Shown: one piece after another, positions 1 through 7,276 of the stretch
Numbering within the stretch: position 1 is the stretch's first letter
Layout of the letters: each line of letters opens with the position of its first letter
Source of the DNA: Porticoccaceae bacterium
GTDB taxonomy: Bacteria > Pseudomonadota > Gammaproteobacteria > Pseudomonadales > Porticoccaceae
Length of the DNA stretch: 19,339 nucleotides
Direction of reading: 5' to 3'
NCBI GenBank assembly: GCA_002701765.1
Contig: NZXB01000004.1
Span: 1-19,339 of the forward strand
Notes under the pieces: model-generated
Told to the model about the DNA's origin: nothing
Seen by the model: only the letters and a program-made list of their open reading frames with translations
Databases searched by the model: none
Translations under genes and position numbers: made by a program

Positions 1-927
1 ATGAGTGATGAAAGCATCAGAGCATTTCTCGAGAGGCAATCAGCAGAATCCATCTTAAACATCGACATTGATAATCCAAACAGCTCAGAAGCACTGGTCC
101 CTGAAATTCCGCAACTTATTAGAGATGGTAATGTTCTGCCAAAGACTGACTTTTACACGCTTTTTAACGACCCGATCGGCTACAACAACGTTCCCATGAT
201 AATAGGTTCAAATCTTCATGATGCCAAACCTTCTATGCTATTCGAATCGGAGTATGTTAGCTGGATGTTGAATCGCCGACCTTTTGTCAAAGACAAGGAA
301 TCCTTTGATCTTATGTCCGAGCTGAGATCAAATCTCAAATTTATTTTAGCTGTACAAGAGCCAGTAAAATTATTGTCAACAAGCCGAATGGATGTTCAGG
401 CACCACCAAATATCTTTGCTTACCGCTTCGATTGGTCCGATATTCAATCTGATTTACTAGGAAATTGGAATAAGTTGATCGGAGCAGGGAATTCACTCGA
501 GCTTGATTTTCTGTTTTATCATTTTGATGGGCAGGAAGGTCTTCCAGACTGGTATAGCAAAGTGAATACGGCAGATCGAAAAGCGCTTTCACAGTCTATG
601 ATGGATTATTGGGGTAATTTTATACACGTCGGGGCGCCCCACCGAGGCCGCTCTGCAACTCTCTCGGAGTGGTCGCCCTGGAAAGAGCAAGCCATAAACA
701 CATTAGTCTTAGATAACTCGGTTAGAGGCAGTATACGCATGGAAAAGATCGATTATGAGGATGAAAAATTCAAAGGAGAACTCATATCAATGCTAGGAAC
801 AATAAAAACACGTGAAAAATGTTTACTAGCTATCACGTCAATAAATGACTTATCGAAAATTAGCACGCCAGTGTCAGATCATCCGGTGTGGAATTTGGAC
901 TCTTCTCTCTGCGACCATCTAAAATGA
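1..927 (+). CDS. Type-B carboxylesterase, C-terminal part (5' end outside window)
   Basis: This is the C-terminal ~308 residues of a carboxylesterase/lipase-family alpha/beta hydrolase. Such proteins normally have about 500-550 residues, so the ATG at position 1 is probably an internal Met and the nucleophilic serine domain lies upstream of the window. Family landmarks are visible: PMIIGSN (65-71) is the strand leading to the acid residue, NIFAYRFDW (about 137-145) is the typical strand before the histidine loop, and IGAGNSLELDFLF (161-172 region) matches the family pattern GAxHxxExxFxF. The catalytic-His position holds Asn164, and the acid normally Glu in the GxNxxE pattern is Asp74. The enzyme may therefore be inactive or altered. 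It converges with the DUF4149 gene across a 150-bp gap with no clear terminator. Fold assignment is sound; activity is doubtful. Confidence 0.8.
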   Translation: MSDESIRAFLERQSAESILNIDIDNPNSSEALVPEIPQLIRDGNVLPKTDFYTLFNDPIGYNNVPMIIGSNLHDAKPSMLFESEYVSWMLNRRPFVKDKESFDLMSELRSNLKFILAVQEPVKLLSTSRMDVQAPPNIFAYRFDWSDIQSDLLGNWNKLIGAGNSLELDFLFYHFDGQEGLPDWYSKVNTADRKALSQSMMDYWGNFIHVGAPHRGRSATLSEWSPWKEQAINTLVLDNSVRGSIRMEKIDYEDEKFKGELISMLGTIKTREKCLLAITSINDLSKISTPVSDHPVWNLDSSLCDHLK

Positions 928-1077
928 GACCCCTTTGGTTCGTGCACTGTAACCACCTATCGTCTAAGCGAATTAAATTTAAGAATACATTGCAGTTATA
1001 AATATCAACGCACCTTCATAGAAAAATGAATGATTGAGGACGAAAGTTTGTTTGTCGACTGGCCTACTATACAGCAG

Positions 1078-1461
1078 CTAGAAGGCTGCTATAACTCCGT
1101 TGCACACCAGTATTAAGAGTGTTAGGAGAACACTAGTCCGATGCAACCACCTAAATCGAATTTCGTTTCCCTCATCGCGGCTGCTGTTGGTTGCCGGAAT
1201 CAATAGATACGCCAAAATAGATAGAACAAATGACGCTAGGGGCACCGATATGAGATGGAGTTGGTCATTATAAAATACACAGATCGTGTTTATGATGCTC
1301 AAACAAGCTATCAGCAAAAAGAATAGTGGGAATATCTTTCTCAGAAAGACTGAGGCATCTTGACCAGACAGGACACTAAACACAACTGGCGCTATCACAG
1401 CCGATTGAAATATAATTATTCCAATAATACAACCACTTAAAATAAAAGATACATTCTCCAT
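1078..1461 (-). CDS. DUF4149 (TMEM205-like) integral membrane protein
   Basis: A small membrane protein of 127 residues with four predicted transmembrane helices (about 5-30, 43-63, 70-90 and 107-126). The pattern APVVFSVL...IFPLFF (roughly residues 24-49) and the late FRWLHRTSVLL motif (about 102-112) match the DUF4149/TMEM205-like family, whose molecular function is unknown. I chose the ATG at 1461 over the upstream in-frame TTG at 1467. It leaves a TGGA element about 7 nt upstream, whereas the TTG would sit on top of that element. It is the last gene of a leftward run after the BaxI_1-type and 68-residue membrane proteins, with a 50-bp gap before it, so it is probably co-transcribed. Family call is fairly sure; the role is unknown. 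Confidence 0.75.
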   Translation of the reverse strand: MENVSFILSGCIIGIIIFQSAVIAPVVFSVLSGQDASVFLRKIFPLFFLLIACLSIINTICVFYNDQLHLISVPLASFVLSILAYLLIPATNSSRDEGNEIRFRWLHRTSVLLTLLILVCNGVIAAF

Positions 1462-1511
1462 AAACAATCCATTTAGTTTGAATACTGCACGAGACGAGGC
1501 CCAGTCTAATA

Positions 1512-1718
1512 TTAAAAAATCTGGGCTAAGAGCGCCGTCATAACTCCTAACGCGAGACTAACAAAAAATATTTTCCACAAGGAAAAGCTCCTGCTTGACC
1601 AATCGATCCGGTCTTCCCTGTCAAACTGTTTTTTGGACGCCTTGAATCGGCCCAGATAAAAAAAGACAGCGAGCGAAATGAGCGTTAGGCCGCCAAAGAT
1701 TATCGTATTAAGATCCAC
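1512..1718 (-). CDS. Small two-helix membrane protein, unknown function
   Basis: I do not recognise this 68-residue protein as a named family. It starts with GTG at 1718-1716, and the first base of that codon is the last base of the stop codon of the upstream BaxI_1 gene (TAGTG arrangement), which suggests translational coupling. No strong Shine-Dalgarno is visible. The protein has two hydrophobic stretches (about residues 5-23 and 48-66) separated by a highly charged linker rich in Lys, Arg and Asp (about 24-43). This suggests a hairpin in the inner membrane with a cytoplasmic loop. Its position between two other membrane proteins, with the overlapping start, makes it a real gene rather than a chance frame. 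No catalytic motif is visible. Confidence 0.6.
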   Translation of the reverse strand: MDLNTIIFGGLTLISLAVFFYLGRFKASKKQFDREDRIDWSSRSFSLWKIFFVSLALGVMTALLAQIF

Positions 1719-2512
1719 TACCGGCTTCTAAGTTTCATTAACAATCGCAGAATCTCCAAGTAGAGCCAGATAAGAGTTACCATCAAGGAAAAAGCACCGA
1801 ACCACTCCATATATTTTGGCGCATTGTATTCGGCCCCCTGCTCAATGAAATCAAAATCGAGGACAAGGTTTAAAGCAGCTATCGCAACCACAAATAAACT
1901 AAACCCAATTCCGAAAAGACCATTCGAGTGAATAAAACCAATTCCTGAACCAAAAAAGCTCATCACAAAACTGACCAAATAGAGTACCCCTATGCCCATG
2001 GTGGCCGAGACCACCATAAGTCTAAAATTTTCAGTGGGTTTTACAATGCCGGTCTTATAACAAAACAAGAGCGAAGCGAGCGTTCCAAACGTGAGTCCAA
2101 TAGCCTGGATAACAATACCCGGGTACTGAGCCTCTGCTATCGCTGAAATACCCCCCATGGCAAGGCCTTGACCCAGGGCATACATTGGCGCCGTAATTCC
2201 TGACCAATGTTTCTTAAATATCGTTATCAGAGCCATTACAAATCCGACTATACCGCCGACGATCATAAAAGGTGCAGCAGCCCCCGGGTTTCCAGTACTA
2301 AAAAATAGGTTCCAAGGTAATGATGCCGACACCAATACTAGCAGCAGCAGGATACCAGTCTTATTAACGGTACCCTCTAAAGTCATAAATTGATTATCTA
2401 CGTCTACCGATACCTCGCTGAAGTCTGCAGGAGCTTCTTCTCTAAAGGTGGCATCACTCATAGCTGGGTTTCCAGAACGACCAAACATCTCCAAGGCGCG
2501 ATGGTTTGACAT
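1718..2512 (-). CDS. Bax inhibitor-1-like (BaxI_1/YccA superfamily) membrane protein
   Basis: A 264-residue polytopic inner-membrane protein with a soluble N-terminus of about 45 residues followed by about seven hydrophobic segments. The C-terminal signature DFDFIEQGAE...PKYMEWFGAFSLMVTLIWLYLE (about residues 219-252) is characteristic of the BaxI_1 group of the Bax-inhibitor-1/YccA superfamily. Members are proposed to modulate membrane ion homeostasis or protease activity, but the function of this bacterial subgroup is not settled. I chose the ATG at 2512: AGAGGA sits about 8 nt upstream of it, while the in-frame TTG at 2518 would be only 2-3 nt from the same element. It is first in a leftward unit with two further membrane proteins and is preceded by a good sigma70 promoter (2563-2592). 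Confidence 0.85.
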   Translation of the reverse strand: MSNHRALEMFGRSGNPAMSDATFREEAPADFSEVSVDVDNQFMTLEGTVNKTGILLLLVLVSASLPWNLFFSTGNPGAAAPFMIVGGIVGFVMALITIFKKHWSGITAPMYALGQGLAMGGISAIAEAQYPGIVIQAIGLTFGTLASLLFCYKTGIVKPTENFRLMVVSATMGIGVLYLVSFVMSFFGSGIGFIHSNGLFGIGFSLFVVAIAALNLVLDFDFIEQGAEYNAPKYMEWFGAFSLMVTLIWLYLEILRLLMKLRSR

Positions 2513-2562
2513 AAGCAAATTCCTCTTAATTTAGTTTTCCAGTCGAAACAGTGGATCTTCCC

Positions 2563-2592
2563 ATTATACGAGGGGGAAAAGAAAATGGACAA
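2563..2592 (-). promoter_or_regulatory. Sigma70-type promoter of the BaxI_1 unit
   Basis: Read on the minus strand, TTGTCC (2592-2587) is followed by an 18-nt spacer and a perfect TATAAT (2568-2563). The -10 box ends 51 nt before the chosen ATG at 2512. This is the clearest promoter in the window; it is predicted from the sequence only. Confidence 0.6.
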
Positions 2593-2602
2593 TGCGGGAC
2601 CC

Positions 2603-2621
2603 AAAAATGATAATCATTTTT
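2603..2621. promoter_or_regulatory. Fur-box-like 19-bp palindrome
   Basis: The sequence AAAAATGATAATCATTTTT is a perfect 9-1-9 inverted repeat. It matches 15 of 19 positions of the classical Fur-box consensus, including the whole core ATGATAATCAT. It lies 10 bp upstream of the -35 element of the leftward BaxI_1 promoter and about 100 bp upstream of the rightward nitronate-monooxygenase-like gene, so it could regulate either. Binding by Fur is an inference, since AT-rich palindromes can serve other regulators. Confidence 0.45.
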
Positions 2622-2667
2622 TATTAAGTTATTACAAACTTTATGTTAGGTTCGAGTCGGCACAAGT

Positions 2668-2673
2668 TATACT
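2668..2673 (+). promoter_or_regulatory. Possible -10 element of the nitronate-monooxygenase-like gene
   Basis: TATACT matches five of six bases of the -10 consensus and lies 31 nt before the ATG at 2705. No convincing -35 hexamer is found at the usual distance, so this promoter may be weak or activator-dependent. Confidence 0.3.
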
Positions 2674-2704
2674 ATTCTCTAAACTCATTTAACTGGATTG
2701 GAAT

Positions 2705-3682
2705 ATGAAAACGCGGATTACTGAACTCTTCGGCATCGAGCACCCAATTATTCAAGGTGGAATGCATTACGTTGGTTACGCAAACCTTGCGGCAGCCGTT
2801 TCAAATGCCGGCGGGCTTGGGATAATTACCGGGCTAACCCAGGGAACACCGGAAAAACTATCAGCAGAAATTAAACGTTGTAATGAGCTTACTAATAAAC
2901 CCTTTGGGGTTAACATGACTTTCCTTCCGTCTCTTACGCCACCCGATTACCCAGGCATGTTCCAAGCGATCATTGATGGAGGTGTTAAAATAGTTGAGAC
3001 TGCTGGAAATAACCCTCAGCAATGGATACCTATGATGAAAGAAGCTGGTATTAAGGTAATTCATAAATGTACGTCGGTGCGTCATTCCCTAAAGGCCCAA
3101 AAAATTGGTTGCGACGCTGTATCGGTCGATGGCTTTGAGTGCGGAGGGCACCCGGGTGAAGATGACATACCCAATTTTATCTTGCTTCCGAGGGCAGCTG
3201 ATGAACTTGATATACCATTTGTTGCCTCAGGCGGAATGGCGGACGCTCGCAGCCTCGTTGCCGCATTGTCATTGGGAGCAGAGGGCATGAATATGGGAAC
3301 TCGATTCATTGCAACTGAAGAGGCTCCCGTTCATGAAAACGTTAAACAGGCAATTCTTGGGGCATCCGAGTTGGATACTCGGCTCGTTATGCGTCCATTA
3401 AGAAATACCGAAAGGGTCCTCAATAACGCTGGTGTAGAGGAGCTCCTTCAGAAAGAAAAAGATCTAGGAGAAAACCTTCAATTCTCCGACATCATAGATC
3501 AAGTAGCCGGCGTGTACCCCGACATTATGATTAATGGAAACATGGATGCAGGCGCATGGTCCTGTGGTATGGTGGCGGGATTGATTTATGATGCACCCAC
3601 CGTTGCGGATTTGATCAACCGAATAATGTCAGAGGCAGACGAATTAATTGCGCAGCGCCTCAATTCGGTTTTGAGCGCCTAG
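2705..3682 (+). CDS. Nitronate monooxygenase-like FMN-dependent oxidoreductase (2-nitropropane dioxygenase family)
   Basis: A 325-residue TIM-barrel flavoprotein of the NMO/2-nitropropane dioxygenase family. Motifs seen are PIIQGGM (14-20) at the first strand, GGLGIITG (36-43), GFECGGHPGEDD (143-154) with His149 at the family's active-site position, the phosphate-binding segment VASGGMADARS (173-183), and GMNMGTRFIATEE (194-206). The family includes nitronate-oxidising enzymes, NAD(P)H:quinone reductases, FabK-type enoyl reductases and the steroid-ring enzyme IpdC, so the substrate cannot be read from the sequence. GGA lies about 8 nt before the ATG. The gene is divergent from the BaxI_1 unit. 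Its stop codon overlaps that of the convergent alpha/beta hydrolase gene. Relatives often sit beside acyl-CoA catabolism genes, which would fit a role on a CoA thioester here; that is inference. Confidence 0.85.
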   Translation: MKTRITELFGIEHPIIQGGMHYVGYANLAAAVSNAGGLGIITGLTQGTPEKLSAEIKRCNELTNKPFGVNMTFLPSLTPPDYPGMFQAIIDGGVKIVETAGNNPQQWIPMMKEAGIKVIHKCTSVRHSLKAQKIGCDAVSVDGFECGGHPGEDDIPNFILLPRAADELDIPFVASGGMADARSLVAALSLGAEGMNMGTRFIATEEAPVHENVKQAILGASELDTRLVMRPLRNTERVLNNAGVEELLQKEKDLGENLQFSDIIDQVAGVYPDIMINGNMDAGAWSCGMVAGLIYDAPTVADLINRIMSEADELIAQRLNSVLSA

Positions 3683-4785
3683 CCTCCTGCATTTGTGAGA
3701 CTCTCGAACGATCCTCGGACAGGAGAGTGCGTCTGGCAGAATTTCGCAACTTCATCAAGCGCTAGAGTGGCTGACCTCAACTGAGGGTGGAATATCTGAA
3801 AGACATGCGGCATAGATTCCCACCGCTGCAGATAAGCTGGTGAACCAGCCTCTCTAGCTTTATTAACATAACGACGAGCATCATCAAACAGCATCTCACT
3901 CTCACTAACCTGTATTAGCAATGGCGGCATTTTTGATAAATCACCCAACAAGGGCGAAACAGAAGGATTACTAACTGAAATCTTGTTGGCCAAAAAGAAA
4001 AACGAACCATATAGAGCTCTTGGGACGCGATTTAATAGACGAAAAAGCGTTTTTAATATCACGTCCGATCGATAATTGTTTCTAAAGCTCGGACTATCAA
4101 GCGTCGAATCGGTTAGCGGTGACAGCGCAACCACGGCGTTAGGCATTTGCGAGCCGGCATCTCGGAGCCAAGCTGTCAAAGATAGTGTCAAATTTCCACC
4201 TGCCGAATCGCCGCCTATAAAAATGGCATCAGCCGGATTGGAGCCATCGGGGCCGTTGTCCAATAAAAACTGATATGCGGCCCTGCAATCCAGCATTGCA
4301 TCTTGCCTACTATTCTCGGGCATCAACCTATAGTCGATAGCCAAAACTGCACAGCCAATGGCCTCGGACAGCCTGCTGGTAATGGAGCGATGACTGTTGG
4401 GACTCCCCGCGCAAAATGCGCCGCCATGTATATACAAGAAACGCTTTCGCGCATCAATTCGCCTTGCCAAAACCCATTCCGCAGACAATCCATCTAGGTT
4501 GACGGGTATGCGATCGCTCGTAACTTCAATATCAGCAAAAAAGCTATCCATCACAACCCGCACAGCGTTCAATCGTTTTGCAAAAGATAGTCCATTCATT
4601 GATGCCGAGACCGTCTGAAGACGAGCGACTATGGAGGATAGATTTCGGGCATCATCCGAATCCAGCGCGAAGACTGCTCCCGATGAATAATCATACCGCC
4701 TGAGTGTTTGACGGATTCCCCCGTCTCGGGATTGCCTCAACAGTAAAAATAATATCGCAAAAGACCCTAACACCCAAAGCAGCAT
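3679..4785 (-). CDS. HSL-family (alpha/beta hydrolase fold-3) esterase with N-terminal membrane anchor
   Basis: A 368-residue esterase of the hormone-sensitive-lipase family. The oxyanion-hole motif is HGGAF (120-124). The nucleophile elbow is GGDSAGG (191-197) with Ser194. The acid position in SESEMLFDD is Glu297, an accepted variant of the usual Asp, and the histidine is His327 in MPHVF. Residues 1-17 form one hydrophobic segment, which suggests an uncleaved signal anchor or periplasm-facing attachment. AGGA lies 9 nt before the ATG. The gene starts 14 bp after the small acyl-CoA dehydrogenase subunit and closes the leftward cluster. It would plausibly release the acid or alcohol from an ester substrate of the pathway. 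Its stop overlaps that of the convergent nitronate-monooxygenase-like gene. Confidence 0.85.
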   Translation of the reverse strand: MLLWVLGSFAILFLLLRQSRDGGIRQTLRRYDYSSGAVFALDSDDARNLSSIVARLQTVSASMNGLSFAKRLNAVRVVMDSFFADIEVTSDRIPVNLDGLSAEWVLARRIDARKRFLYIHGGAFCAGSPNSHRSITSRLSEAIGCAVLAIDYRLMPENSRQDAMLDCRAAYQFLLDNGPDGSNPADAIFIGGDSAGGNLTLSLTAWLRDAGSQMPNAVVALSPLTDSTLDSPSFRNNYRSDVILKTLFRLLNRVPRALYGSFFFLANKISVSNPSVSPLLGDLSKMPPLLIQVSESEMLFDDARRYVNKAREAGSPAYLQRWESMPHVFQIFHPQLRSATLALDEVAKFCQTHSPVRGSFESLTNAGG

Positions 4786-4799
4786 TTTTGCTTATCCTT

Positions 4800-5951
4800 T
4801 CAAGTTTTATAACTTAGTTCATTAAACTTCTTTTGGTGAAAATCAGCATCACCAAACAATGTATTTATTGAAATAAGCCTCTTCAAGTAGTGGCCAATAT
4901 TAAGCTCATCGGTCATGCCCATTCCGCCATGAATTTGGACAGCATCTTCTCCGACTCTTTTAGCCGACTTCGAAATTATCACCTTCATGGCATGCAACGA
5001 TCGAAGGCACTCGATCGGAGTTTCGGCCTCTTCCTCGCCGTAGGCACAAAGCCCCCGATACAGCATGGATCGAGACTGCTCAACCGCCATGAAATTATCA
5101 ACCATACGATGCTGCAGCGCTTGAAATGAGCTAATAGGGGCGCCAAACTGGTTCCTCGTTTTTGCGTAACTAATGGTAAGTTCGTTCAGAACAGACATGA
5201 TTCCAAGAGCCTCTGCGCTCGTTGCTAAGATTACAAGGGGAACCAAAGCCTCCATTAGCTCTGCGCCTGCATCGACAGAACCGAGGACGTTGCTTTGAGG
5301 CACTGAGACGTTGTTAAAGCTTACATTTGCGGCCATCTGTCCATCCATCATTTGATAGGGTTTTGTCTCGACGCCTGGACAGTCGGATTCCAGCAACAGT
5401 AACGTTACACCGTCGCGATCGAACTGCTCACCCGAGGTTCGAACGGTGATTATGAGAGCATTTGCGTTACCCGCACCATAAACGACCGCTTTCTCCCCAT
5501 TTACGATATAATTATCATCCTGCACGGTGGCCTTCGTTCTTATATCGGTTATTTCGTACCTTGATTGGCGTTCCAAAAAAGCAAACGCTCCAAGATAACT
5601 ACCATCAATTATCTTAGGAATATATTCCGATTTCAGTTCGTTATTCTGACTTAAGGCTAGGAGTTGCCCAAACATCAGTACCGTAGGGACATATGGTTCT
5701 ACTATCATGCCTTTGCCCATCTCCTCCATGACAATAGCCACATCTTCGATTGTGCCACCAAATCCCCCATACTCTTCAGCAAAGGGTATCGATAGCCATC
5801 CTAGTTCTGCGAATGTCGCCCAGCAGTCCGGGCTATAGCCCTCTTCTGACTTAATAATTTGTTTTCTCTGGTCAAAATCGTATCGCTCTCGGATAAATCG
5901 CGTAACGCTCTCTTTTAGCATGGTTTGTTCTTCAGATAATTTAAAATTCAT
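4800..5951 (-). CDS. Acyl-CoA dehydrogenase, small subunit (PimD-like)
   Basis: A 383-residue acyl-CoA dehydrogenase with the usual helical N-domain, beta-domain and C-terminal helical domain. It resembles the PimD (pimeloyl-CoA dehydrogenase small subunit) type. RNQFGAPISSFQALQHRM (266-283) is the FAD-binding region of the C-domain, and QIHGGMGMTDELNIGHYLKRL (339-359) is its characteristic late motif. The short segment before the FAD region (ILATSAEALG, 241-250) lacks the strong ER motif of the partner subunit. This fits a heteromeric arrangement in which only one subunit supplies the catalytic base. The start codon overlaps the stop of the large-subunit gene by 4 bp (ATGA), so translation is probably coupled and the two proteins probably assemble together. 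Substrate is unknown. Confidence 0.88.
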   Translation of the reverse strand: MNFKLSEEQTMLKESVTRFIRERYDFDQRKQIIKSEEGYSPDCWATFAELGWLSIPFAEEYGGFGGTIEDVAIVMEEMGKGMIVEPYVPTVLMFGQLLALSQNNELKSEYIPKIIDGSYLGAFAFLERQSRYEITDIRTKATVQDDNYIVNGEKAVVYGAGNANALIITVRTSGEQFDRDGVTLLLLESDCPGVETKPYQMMDGQMAANVSFNNVSVPQSNVLGSVDAGAELMEALVPLVILATSAEALGIMSVLNELTISYAKTRNQFGAPISSFQALQHRMVDNFMAVEQSRSMLYRGLCAYGEEEAETPIECLRSLHAMKVIISKSAKRVGEDAVQIHGGMGMTDELNIGHYLKRLISINTLFGDADFHQKKFNELSYKT

Positions 5952-7132
5952 ACGCCCAACACCATTTTCGCAATTACGTTTCGCTGTACCTCGTTTGAAC
6001 CACCATAAATGCTAGCGGCACGACCGTACATATAATCAACCCTAGCCTTCGAAGCAAAGTCATGACCCAGTGCACCTGGGTCAAGGTTGCCCTCGAGCGC
6101 ACCACCGTAGTAAGCCACCAGTTGGAGCGCCAACTCGCTAATTGCCTGCCTTATCTCAGTACCCTTAATTTTTAGAAAAGAGCTCTCCGGACCCGGCATC
6201 CCACCTTCCGCCATTGACGCCAGAGCCCTGAGCTCGGTGTATTCAAGAGCCATCAACTCCGTTTCAACATCAGATAGACGCATTTGAAAAACCGGATCTG
6301 CGAGAATTGGAGCTCCCCCACTGATCTCTGCAGCAGCATGTAACTTAAGAGAATTGAGGTTGCTTCTCGAGTCAGCAACCTCTGCAATGCCTGCCCTTTC
6401 ATGAATCAAAAGCGCCTTTGCATAAGTCCAACCTTTATCTTGTTCACCTATAAGATTTTCAATTGGCACCTTGACGTTTTCAAATAGAACCTCATTGAGA
6501 CTGTGTTTTCCATCAATAGTGATAATTGGCTTAACTGAGACACCAGGACTTTTCATATCGATAAGCAGGAAGCTAATACCCTGCTGCTTCCGAATTTCTT
6601 TTGATGTCCGCACCAGACAAAAAATCCAATCAGCAAACTGAGCAAAAGTTGTCCAAACTTTTTGCCCGTTAACGATGTAGTTCTCACCTTCCAATTCTGC
6701 AGAGGTTTGAAGCGAGGCCAAGTCGGAACCCGCTCCGGGTTCAGAATAACCCTGGCACCACCAATCATCACTACTGAGGATTCGCGGCAAAAATTTCTCT
6801 TTCTGTTGCTCGTTTCCGAAGGTGTAAATGACCGGCCCAACCATCTTCAAACCAAAAGGGACGGCATCAGGAATTCCCAACCGACCCCTCTCACACTCAA
6901 AAATGTACCTTTGAGTAATCGTCCATCCCGTACCGCCGTATTCAACAGGCCACCCCGGCGCGATCCAACCTTTTTCATAGAGCTTCTTTTGCCAGGCGAC
7001 GATTGCCGATTTATAATCGCCAGACTTATCATTTAAAACTCGCTTAGCCAAATCAAAATCAAACTGCTCTTCAAAAAAAGTTCTGACCTCATCGCGAAAA
7101 GCTAGGTCATCATTTGTAAACTTCACGTCCAC
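5948..7132 (-). CDS. Acyl-CoA dehydrogenase, large subunit (PimC-like)
   Basis: A 394-residue acyl-CoA dehydrogenase of the PimC/large-subunit type, which oxidises an acyl-CoA to the 2-enoyl-CoA with electron transfer to ETF. The FAD and substrate motif GYSEPGAGSDLASLQT lies at 128-143 and VWTTFAQFADW at 159-169. Near the C-terminus IYGGSNEVQRN (375-385) has Gly where medium-chain enzymes carry the catalytic Glu. The likely base is instead Glu245 in LLIHERAG (241-248), the helix-G position used by isovaleryl-CoA and heteromeric steroid acyl-CoA dehydrogenases. The start is GTG at 7132, supported by AGGAG 8 nt upstream. A 144-bp gap separates it from the GST gene, and it overlaps the small-subunit gene by 4 bp. 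An alpha2beta2 enzyme is inferred from the pairing. Confidence 0.88.
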   Translation of the reverse strand: MDVKFTNDDLAFRDEVRTFFEEQFDFDLAKRVLNDKSGDYKSAIVAWQKKLYEKGWIAPGWPVEYGGTGWTITQRYIFECERGRLGIPDAVPFGLKMVGPVIYTFGNEQQKEKFLPRILSSDDWWCQGYSEPGAGSDLASLQTSAELEGENYIVNGQKVWTTFAQFADWIFCLVRTSKEIRKQQGISFLLIDMKSPGVSVKPIITIDGKHSLNEVLFENVKVPIENLIGEQDKGWTYAKALLIHERAGIAEVADSRSNLNSLKLHAAAEISGGAPILADPVFQMRLSDVETELMALEYTELRALASMAEGGMPGPESSFLKIKGTEIRQAISELALQLVAYYGGALEGNLDPGALGHDFASKARVDYMYGRAASIYGGSNEVQRNVIAKMVLGV

Positions 7133-7276
7133 TGGACTCTCTCCTTTTAAACTTAAATTTCATATTCAAATTCAGTCATCACACTGCCTAGCTACGCGTT
7201 CTAGCAGGCTCTAGCTCAAAAATAAAATCACTTATTTTGGATAATCCGAGATCCCTCGGTTTAATAACAATCTTAT

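Noticed and set aside
1073..1090. Hairpin AGCAGC-6-GCTGCT overlapping the DUF4149 stop codon
   Set aside because: No T-run follows on either strand and the stem is only six pairs inside the coding end, so it is not supported as a terminator.
2705..3682. Calling the nitronate-monooxygenase-like gene ipdC of steroid degradation
   Set aside because: The family resemblance is general and no other steroid C/D-ring genes (ipdAB, echA20) are visible.
6662..7036. Open frame of 124 codons on the plus strand
   Set aside because: It lies wholly inside the large acyl-CoA dehydrogenase gene, antisense, and shows no domain.
7246..7259. CCGAG-4-CTCGG hairpin downstream of the GST gene
   Set aside because: Five-pair stem with no adjacent T-run on the minus strand; too weak to call a terminator.
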